Shown: piece after piece, positions 6,502-11,241 of the stretch | Numbering within the stretch: position 1 is the stretch's first letter | Layout: each line of letters starts with the position of its first letter | DNA from: JAOTYV01 sp041557595 | GTDB lineage: Bacteria > Pseudomonadota > Alphaproteobacteria > UBA8366 | Assembly: GCA_041557595.1 (NCBI GenBank) | Contig: JBFFGE010000154.1 | Coordinates: forward strand, 1-11,241 | Direction of reading: 5' to 3' | Length of the DNA: 11,241 bases | The notes under the pieces: model-generated | What the model was told of the DNA's origin: nothing | Seen by the model: the letters and a program-made list of their open reading frames with translations, nothing else | Databases searched by the model: none | Made by a program: the position numbers and the translations under genes

Positions 6502-7704
6502 CTAATCCGCCGCCGCCTGATAGTCGAAGGCGACCAGCGTGCCGTCCGCTTCCAGCGCGGAGATCGACGCCTGGTCCACGCCGATCTCGGCCATGACCTC
6601 GCGATTGTGCTGGCCGATATGCGGTGAGTGCGAACGCGGATTATCCGTCGCCTGCGGCGGCACCCCGGCGATGCTGCCCATCGGCACGCTGCCGACGGCG
6701 GCATGGTCGATCCAGCGCACCGCGTTCACGGCCGCGACCTGCTCCGCCTCGAACAACTGGCCGTAGTCGTTGACCGGCGCGTTCAGGATATCGATGCCGC
6801 TCAACGCCTCGACCCATTCCGCGGTGGTCTTTTGCTTGACCTCCTCCTGCAGCTTGGCCAGCAGGCCTTCCCGGTTGGCAACCCGGGCGCGCGCATCCGC
6901 GTAACGCGGATCGTCGATCAGGTCGTCCCAGCCGAGCAGTCGGCACAGCGCGTGGAAGTGCGGATCGCGGCGGGCATTGATGCAGACATACCCGTCCTTC
7001 GTTTGGAATGTGCCCACGGGCGCGCCGATCGGCTCCGACTCCGCGCCCTCGAGCTTGAACTGCACCATCTTGACGTCCTGAAAGGCGAGCGCCGATTCCA
7101 TCAGGCTCGTGCGGATATGCTTGCCCCCGCCCTTGATCGCGCGGCGATAGAGCGCGCTGGACACCGCCTGGAAGGAATAGAGGCCGGTGATAACGTCGAT
7201 CGCGTAGTAGTCGATGCGTTGCGGAACGCCGTTGCCATCGCGATTGATCGACATGAAGCCGGTGAAGGCCTGCATCACCGAATCGGTTGCCGGCAGATGC
7301 GCCTTCGGCCCGGTCGGCCCGAACCCGGTCAACGACAGATAGACGACGTCCGGATTGACCTTCGCCACGGAGTCATAATCCAGACCGAACTTCTCGATCA
7401 CGCCGGGTCGGTAGTTCTGCAGCACCACATCGGCCTCGGAGGCGAGACGCATGGCAATCTCCCGGCCCTTGGGCTTCTTGAGGTCGATCCCGACGCTGCG
7501 CTTGCCGCGGCACAGGATCACCGAACTGGCGCTATGGTCGCCATAGGGTTTGCCCATGGCGCGGCTCCAGTCCCCCGGCGGCGGCGGTTCCATCTTGACC
7601 ACATCGGCACCGTGCTGGGCCAGCAGCATGCCGCAATAGGGCGCGGCCACGCCCTGCGACATGTCGAATACGCGCAGTCCTTCGAAGGCAAGATCGTCAC
7701 TCAT
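6502..7704 (-). CDS. CaiB/BaiF family (family III) CoA-transferase
   Basis: A 400-residue protein of the formyl-CoA transferase/CaiB/BaiF/racemase family, which moves CoA between carboxylic acids through an aspartyl-CoA thioester. Family signatures are LRVFDMSQGVAAPYCGMLLAQHGADVVKMEPPPPGD (residues 10-45), VGIDLKKPKG, DVVLQNYRPGVIEKFGLDY, and VYLSLTGFGPTGP. Asp170 in YYAIDVITGLY sits where the catalytic Asp169 of formyl-CoA transferase is expected. ATG 7704 is chosen because GGAGAG precedes it by about 8 bases; an in-frame start at 7767 would add 21 atypical residues. The substrate cannot be told from sequence. It lies downstream of a TauE/SafE permease on the same strand, 275 bp away across two palindromes, so a shared transcript is uncertain. 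Confidence 0.9.
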   Translation of the reverse strand: MSDDLAFEGLRVFDMSQGVAAPYCGMLLAQHGADVVKMEPPPPGDWSRAMGKPYGDHSASSVILCRGKRSVGIDLKKPKGREIAMRLASEADVVLQNYRPGVIEKFGLDYDSVAKVNPDVVYLSLTGFGPTGPKAHLPATDSVMQAFTGFMSINRDGNGVPQRIDYYAIDVITGLYSFQAVSSALYRRAIKGGGKHIRTSLMESALAFQDVKMVQFKLEGAESEPIGAPVGTFQTKDGYVCINARRDPHFHALCRLLGWDDLIDDPRYADARARVANREGLLAKLQEEVKQKTTAEWVEALSGIDILNAPVNDYGQLFEAEQVAAVNAVRWIDHAAVGSVPMGSIAGVPPQATDNPRSHSPHIGQHNREVMAEIGVDQASISALEADGTLVAFDYQAAAD

Positions 7705-7795
7705 ACAAATTCTCTCCGGGAAAAACGCCGCAAACCGTTGGACCGATTGGCCCGGCCGCGGCCCCAATACGACACCTCTGCGAATGTCCGTGCGG

Positions 7796-7842
7796 GATAA
7801 TTTTCCGCATCCTTCGTCAGGCTCAGGATGCGGAAAATTATC
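7796..7842. repeat. Perfect 18-bp-arm palindrome with REP-like core
   Basis: Arm GATAATTTTCCGCATCCT (7796-7813) is the exact reverse complement of 7825-7842, around an 11-nt loop TCGTCAGGCTC. The centre (GCATCCTTCGTCAGGCTC followed by AGGATGC) resembles the widespread intergenic REP-type palindrome with core TTCGACAGGCTCAG. The outer A/T-rich arm segments are an extension beyond that core. As RNA it would fold into a very stable stem-loop between the permease and CoA-transferase genes. Confidence 0.85.
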
Positions 7843-7879
7843 TGACGCAAGTCCAGTACGGTTGTCGCCGTAGCGGCCT

Positions 7880-7902
7880 CATGCTGAGCCTGTCGAAGCA
7901 TG
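7880..7902. repeat. REP-like palindrome, inverted relative to 7796-7842
   Basis: CATGCT and AGCATG arms surround GAGCCTGTCGA, whose reverse complement TCGACAGGCTC differs by one base from the loop of the palindrome at 7796-7842. The two elements therefore lie about 40 bp apart in opposite orientation, like a REP pair (REPIN-like). Such units are known to be scattered in intergenic DNA of many Proteobacteria. Confidence 0.75.
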
Positions 7903-7979
7903 CGGACGCGCCAACGAAGAGGTCTCCAACCGCTGAAAACCTGATCTATTCGACACGGCCTGTCAAATTCCGGCCGCGC

Positions 7980-8732
7980 TCACGCCGGCATGAAAAGCGA
8001 TCGTCCGATGATATAGATCCCGAGGACCAGCACCGCGCAGAAAAACACCCGCCGGAATGCCGCTTCCGACAGGCGCCGGCGGATCTTTTGCCCGAATACC
8101 ATGCCGATGATTGCCGGGACGATGGCGATGGCGGACACCGCACCGAGTTCCACCGAGAGAAACCGCTGCCCGCCGAGCGAGACCGCCAGCGCCAGGGTCG
8201 ATACGGAGAACACGATGCCCATCGCCTGGATGAAGGCGTCGCGCGGCAGACCGAGCGATTGCAGATAGATCACCGACGGGACGACGAAGGAACCGGTCAT
8301 GCCGGTGAGCACCCCGTTCACCACGCCGACCAGCGGCGAAATCCAGGGCTCCGACCGGCCCGGACCCGGCACGGTGACCCGCGCGAGGCTGAGCCCGGCA
8401 TAGAGGCAGAGCAAAGCGCCCAGCAATGCCGACAGCAGCGCCGTGTCGGCCATCGCCAGCACGTGCACGCCGAACCAGGTGGCAATGCAGATCAGCAGCA
8501 ACAACGAACACAGCCGACGCATGAGAACCAGAAACGCGCCGCCGACGACGCCTTGCCAGACATTGGTCACCAGCGACGGAATGAGCAGCAGCGCCATCGC
8601 CGGTTTCAACCCATAGGTCGCGGTCAACAGCGCCAGCGCCACGGTCGGCAAGCCGAGCCCGATGACGCCCTTGACTGATCCGGCGATGAAGAAGGTCAAG
8701 CCGATGATAACGAGGCTTTCAGGCGTCCACAT
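7980..8732 (-). CDS. TauE/SafE family (DUF81) membrane permease
   Basis: An inner-membrane protein of 250 residues with about eight hydrophobic segments, the usual size for TauE/SafE. These proteins are linked to uptake or export of sulfonates, sulfite, sulfoacetate and related organic anions. The two characteristic half-repeats are visible: GSVKGVIGLGLP at 19-30 and GVVNGVLTGMTGSFVVP at 136-152. Basic residues cluster in the predicted loops (MRRL at 71-74, QKIRRR at 215-220). ATG 8732 is chosen because a GGGA Shine-Dalgarno precedes it and the first helix follows directly; an in-frame extension to 8909 would overlap the next promoter region and is not membrane-like. It is divergent from the dioxygenase gene. 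The substrate is unknown; the CoA-transferase downstream may hint at a carboxylate. Confidence 0.88.
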   Translation of the reverse strand: MWTPESLVIIGLTFFIAGSVKGVIGLGLPTVALALLTATYGLKPAMALLLIPSLVTNVWQGVVGGAFLVLMRRLCSLLLLICIATWFGVHVLAMADTALLSALLGALLCLYAGLSLARVTVPGPGRSEPWISPLVGVVNGVLTGMTGSFVVPSVIYLQSLGLPRDAFIQAMGIVFSVSTLALAVSLGGQRFLSVELGAVSAIAIVPAIIGMVFGQKIRRRLSEAAFRRVFFCAVLVLGIYIIGRSLFMPA

Positions 8733-8857
8733 AAAATCCCGGGAGGCGTTGGCGGCGGGTCGGCAAATACTGACCGCGGCCGGCGAACGATACAAGCGCG
8801 GTTCCGCGCGGCCGGAGTGCCACCGAAATTTCGAGTGCCCGATGCACGCGCCAATCG

Positions 8858-8887
8858 CTGGGCGATCGCGGGGCCGGGTGGTATAGT
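8858..8887 (+). promoter_or_regulatory. Possible promoter of the dioxygenase-crotonase operon
   Basis: TATAGT at 8882-8887 matches the -10 consensus at 5/6. A weak -35 (CTGGGC, 8858-8863) lies 18 bp upstream. Transcription would start near 8894, about 35 nt before the GTG start at 8929. The -10 is good but the -35 is poor, so an activator may be needed or the call may be wrong. Confidence 0.4.
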
Positions 8888-8928
8888 CGGCGCGACAATT
8901 CGCCGGCATGCATCGGGAGGAGACCGCC

Positions 8929-9807
8929 GTGACGCTCAGTCAGGAACAGCTCGACCATTACTACGAGCACGGCTATGTGGTCATCGAAAACGCGGCGCCG
9001 AAAGCGCACCTGGACGGCATCGTCGCCGAGGTAGAGCGCTTGATCGCCGGCGCGGATCGACTCACCAGGAGCAACGACTCGCTCGACCTCGATCCCGCCC
9101 ACACGCCGGAAATGCCGCGGGTGCGCCGCATCAAGTCGCCGCATCTCAATTCCGAATTTTTCCATGCCCATGCCGCGAACGAGATGATTCTGGATGCGCT
9201 GGACCCGATCCTTCCCTCGGGCATCCGGCTGCACAACAGCAAGGTCAACATGAAGTCTGCGGGGCACGGCGAATCCGTCGAATGGCATCAGGACTGGGCG
9301 TTCTATCCGCACAGCAATCAGGACGTGCTCGCGGTCGGCATCTACCTCGACGATTGCGGGCCGGAAAACGGACCCATGATGGTCTTGCCCGGCAGCCATA
9401 AGGGGCCGGTCTTCGACCATCACGCGCAGGGCTATTTCTGCGGCGCGATGGATCCGACCAAATGCGATCTCGATTTCGAGAAGGCGGTGCCGCTGATGGG
9501 GCCGGCCGGCACCATGACGATCCATCACGCGCGCCTGGTGCACGGGTCGGCCTACAACACGTCGAACAAACCGCGGCGTTTCCTGTTGCAATCCTACGCC
9601 GCCGCCGATGCCTGGCCGCTGCACGAACTCAAGGGCGGGCTCGAGGCCTATGAAGACCGGCTGGTGCGCGGCGAACAATGCATGACGCCGCGCATGGAAG
9701 ACGTGCCCGTGCGGATTCCAATGCCCTTCCGGCCGGACGCGACCGTCGGCTCGATCTACGACAATCAAAGCGGTCTCGAGAACCGTTACTTCGACGCGGC
9801 GGAATAG
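8929..9807 (+). CDS. Phytanoyl-CoA dioxygenase (PhyH) family Fe(II)/2-oxoglutarate oxygenase
   Basis: A cupin-fold oxygenase of 292 residues that would hydroxylate an unknown substrate using Fe(II), O2 and 2-oxoglutarate. The facial triad is HQD (His120, Asp122 in VEWHQDW) plus His205 in ARLVHGSAYN. The 2-oxoglutarate-binding arginine is in KPRRFLLQ (Arg216 or Arg217). The product-side motif GPENGPMMVLPGSHKGPVF and N-terminal YYEHGYVVIENAAP are typical of the PhyH family. GTG at 8929 is preferred because the strong GGGAGGAG lies 5-6 bases upstream; the in-frame ATG at 8908 would lie before that site and add 7 residues. It is first in a tight rightward cluster, 2 bp from a crotonase gene, which suggests action on a CoA-linked or related acid. 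The real substrate cannot be read from sequence. Confidence 0.9.
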   Translation: MTLSQEQLDHYYEHGYVVIENAAPKAHLDGIVAEVERLIAGADRLTRSNDSLDLDPAHTPEMPRVRRIKSPHLNSEFFHAHAANEMILDALDPILPSGIRLHNSKVNMKSAGHGESVEWHQDWAFYPHSNQDVLAVGIYLDDCGPENGPMMVLPGSHKGPVFDHHAQGYFCGAMDPTKCDLDFEKAVPLMGPAGTMTIHHARLVHGSAYNTSNKPRRFLLQSYAAADAWPLHELKGGLEAYEDRLVRGEQCMTPRMEDVPVRIPMPFRPDATVGSIYDNQSGLENRYFDAAE

Positions 9808-9809
9808 CC

Positions 9810-10535
9810 ATGCCGGTCGTTACGGTCGGCCGGACCGGCGACACCACCCGGATTACCTTGAGCCGGGCGGAAAAGGCGAATGCGCTCGACGCCGAGATGG
9901 TGGAGGCATTGCTCGACGCCGTGTCGGCGGCGGCGACGGACGGCACCCGGTTTCTGGTGCTCGACGCGGAAGGCCGGCATTTCTGCGCGGGCTTCGACCT
10001 GAGCGATCTCGACTCGGTCAGTGAGGGCGATCTGACGCTCCGCTTCGTGCGCATCGAGACCCTGCTGCAGACGCTCTATCACCTGCCATTCCCGAGCCTA
10101 GCGCTCGCCAAGGGCCGCGCCATGGGCGCCGGCGCCGATCTCTTCTGCGCGTGCAGCCGGCGCATCGCCGCGCCGGAAACGCGCTTCCGCATGCCCGGCC
10201 TGGCCTTCGGCATCGTGCTCGGCACCCGGCGGCTCGCGGCTCGCATCGGCGATGAAGGGGCACGGCGCATCCAAAACGAAACCCGAACCTTCGACGCCGC
10301 GGAGGCCGTCGCCCTGGGTTTCGCCACTGAAACCGCCGGCGAATCCGACTGGCCTACCCGGATAACGGAGGCGGAAAACGCCGCCGCCACGCTATCGCCC
10401 GAAGCGACCCGCGCGCTGTTCGCGGCGACCGTGCGCGATACCTGCGCGCAGGACATGGCGGACCTTGCCGCCTCGGCCAGCCGCCCCGGCCTCAAGGCGC
10501 GCATCCAGGCCTATCGCGACGGGCTGGCCCGCTGA
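9810..10535 (+). CDS. Enoyl-CoA hydratase/isomerase (crotonase) family protein with altered active site
   Basis: A 241-residue crotonase-fold protein; the family acts on acyl-CoA thioesters, stabilising an enolate in an oxyanion hole. The family block ITLSRAEKANALDAEM begins near residue 15, one oxyanion strand is HFCAGFDLSDL (58-67), and the second is GRAMGAGADLFCACSRRIAAPETRF (102-126). The two catalytic glutamates of classical enoyl-CoA hydratase (rat Glu144 and Glu164, 20 residues apart) align with Asp110 and Gly130, so simple hydratase activity is doubtful. It could be an isomerase, hydrolase, decarboxylase or non-catalytic relative. At 241 residues it is slightly short and loses part of the usual C-terminal helices. 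ATG 9810 follows the dioxygenase stop by 2 bp, with GCGGAA as ribosome site, so co-translation is likely. Confidence 0.87.
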   Translation: MPVVTVGRTGDTTRITLSRAEKANALDAEMVEALLDAVSAAATDGTRFLVLDAEGRHFCAGFDLSDLDSVSEGDLTLRFVRIETLLQTLYHLPFPSLALAKGRAMGAGADLFCACSRRIAAPETRFRMPGLAFGIVLGTRRLAARIGDEGARRIQNETRTFDAAEAVALGFATETAGESDWPTRITEAENAAATLSPEATRALFAATVRDTCAQDMADLAASASRPGLKARIQAYRDGLAR

Positions 10536-10547
10536 AACGCGAAGGCG

Positions 10548-10976
10548 ATGCAGCACACCGTCGACCCTGAAAAAATTCCCGCCGCCGCCGGCGCATATGC
10601 CCTGTTGATCGAGCTTCCACGCCCCACGACCTTGACCCGGTTCCCGGAGGTGACGCTGCCCACTGGCAACTATGTTTACTGTGGTAGCGCCTATGGACCC
10701 GGCGGTCTGCGCGCGCGCATTGCGCGGCATTTGCGATACGAAAAGCCCATGCGCTGGCATCTGGATTTCATGACCCGGTGCGGCACCGCGCGGGCCGTAC
10801 TCGCGCACCCCGGCGGCAATGAATGCGCATTGATGGCGGCGGTGATCGCCCATCCCGGCACCGGCATTCCAATTCCAGGATTCGGCAGCTCGGATTGCCG
10901 CCAATGCCCGGCGCATCTCGCCGCCGTCCCCGAGAATTTCGACCTGGCGCGCATTTCCATGAAGACACAACAATGA
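10548..10976 (+). CDS. DUF123 / GIY-YIG-like small nuclease-family protein
   Basis: A 142-residue protein resembling DUF123, a small domain related to GIY-YIG nucleases that occurs alone or fused to endonuclease III. Matches are the N-terminal GAYALLIEL (15-23, GIY position), GNYVYCGSAYGPGGLRARIARHL (40-62, YIG position and helix with conserved Arg), MRWHLDF (68-74), Glu92 in NECALM, which takes the place of the metal-binding glutamate, and the ending GFGSSDCRQCPAHL (111-124) with two cysteines. Nuclease activity is not shown for most members, so the role is inferred only from fold. It starts 12 bp after the crotonase stop, with GAAGG very close to the ATG. Its stop overlaps the next start as ATGA. 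Its place beside metabolic genes is probably not functional. Confidence 0.82.
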   Translation: MQHTVDPEKIPAAAGAYALLIELPRPTTLTRFPEVTLPTGNYVYCGSAYGPGGLRARIARHLRYEKPMRWHLDFMTRCGTARAVLAHPGGNECALMAAVIAHPGTGIPIPGFGSSDCRQCPAHLAAVPENFDLARISMKTQQ

Positions 10977-11241
10977 AGCCCATCCGATTCCGGTCCCTGT
11001 TGCCGCTTCTCCTCGGCACCCTACTGCTGATCGACGCGGCGGCCTTCGCGTCGCCGATCAAGTCGGACGAGGAAATCGTCTTCTTTCCGACCGCGGCCCG
11101 GCCGAGCGCGGAAAATCGACACTGGATCTTGCCGATCCGCGCCTGGGTATTCGAGCCGGAACGCGAGTCGCTGTTGCGCCGGACGGCGCTCGGCGGGCTC
11201 GCCCTTGCCCTGGGTCTCGAGGCCGGCGCCGCCCACCACGC
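10973..11241 (+). CDS. Exported protein, possibly App1/DUF2183 phosphatase family (partial, runs off right edge)
   Basis: Only the first 89 codons are present. ATG 10973 overlaps the stop of the DUF123 gene (ATGA), pointing to translational coupling. The product begins with a clear signal peptide (MKPIRFR, a leucine-rich core, cleavage expected after AFA near residue 26). The following SPIKSDEEIVFFPTAARPS and HWILPIRAWVFEPERESLLRR resemble the N-terminal part of bacterial App1-like (DUF2183, phosphatidate-phosphatase catalytic domain) proteins. The catalytic DxDxT-type motif would lie beyond the window, so this cannot be confirmed. If the family is right, the protein would be secreted or periplasmic. 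Existence of the gene is nearly certain, but the family call is moderate. Confidence 0.6.
   Translation, partial: MKPIRFRSLLPLLLGTLLLIDAAAFASPIKSDEEIVFFPTAARPSAENRHWILPIRAWVFEPERESLLRRTALGGLALALGLEAGAAHH

Noticed and set aside
6628..7800. Long open frame on the plus strand opposite the CoA-transferase
   Set aside because: Composition is Arg/His/Asp-rich and resembles nothing. The opposite strand carries a full family III CoA-transferase.
7881..8678. Plus-strand open frame opposite the TauE/SafE gene, starting MLSLSKHA
   Set aside because: The start lies in the REP-type palindrome, whose reading gives this kind of spurious peptide, and the rest is a Gln/Arg/His-rich shadow of a membrane protein gene.
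8719..9768. Minus-strand open frame opposite the dioxygenase
   Set aside because: Antisense shadow; the plus strand has the complete HxD...H oxygenase motif and a strong ribosome site.
1..11241. tRNA, rRNA, CRISPR array, complete insertion sequence, phage or defence genes
   Set aside because: None could be seen on either strand. Apart from the dispersed repeats, the window is housekeeping and accessory metabolism.

Overview
This GC-rich window looks like a chromosomal segment of an alphaproteobacterium, probably in or near the Rhodospirillales. The reasons are a porin of the alphaproteobacterial trimeric type, codon use strongly biased to G/C, split bio operons with a possible BioR-like site, and dispersed palindromic repeats between genes. 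Everything was read from the sequence alone, so protein names rest on motif recognition.

Layout. Positions 1-1150 (minus) hold an outer-membrane porin that runs off the left edge and carries an apparent one-base frameshift near 422. After a 355-bp intergenic region comes msrB (1506-1919, plus), a zinc-type methionine-R-sulfoxide reductase. Positions 2034-6380 form a compact biotin-synthesis locus. bioB and bioA are transcribed leftward and bioF and bioD rightward, from a shared divergent promoter region (4334-4530). Both gene pairs overlap by 4 bp, so they are probably translationally coupled. Together they cover the four late steps from pimeloyl-ACP/CoA to biotin: BioF, BioA, BioD, BioB. No bioC, bioH or biotin regulator gene is present in the window. 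A dispersed repeat of about 106 bp brackets the locus as two inverted copies (1915-2020 and 6378-6484). Each copy lies between convergent genes, supplies the stop codon of one of them, and carries a strong hairpin able to act as a bidirectional terminator.

Positions 6502-7704 (minus) encode a family III (CaiB/BaiF) CoA-transferase. Upstream of it are two REP-like palindromes in opposite orientation, and then a TauE/SafE-type membrane permease (7980-8732, minus). Divergent from the permease is a tight plus-strand run: a phytanoyl-CoA-dioxygenase-like Fe(II)/2-oxoglutarate enzyme (8929-9807), a crotonase-family protein lacking both canonical catalytic glutamates (9810-10535), a small GIY-YIG-like DUF123 protein (10548-10976), and the start of an exported protein resembling the App1/DUF2183 family (10973 to the right edge).

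I found no convincing new multi-gene system. The least ordinary signals are the inverted repeat pair that forms gene stop codons around the bio locus, the 10-bp-phased GACA repeats and operator-like sequence in the divergent bio promoter, the porin frameshift, the perfect 18-bp-arm palindrome, and the crotonase with altered active-site residues.
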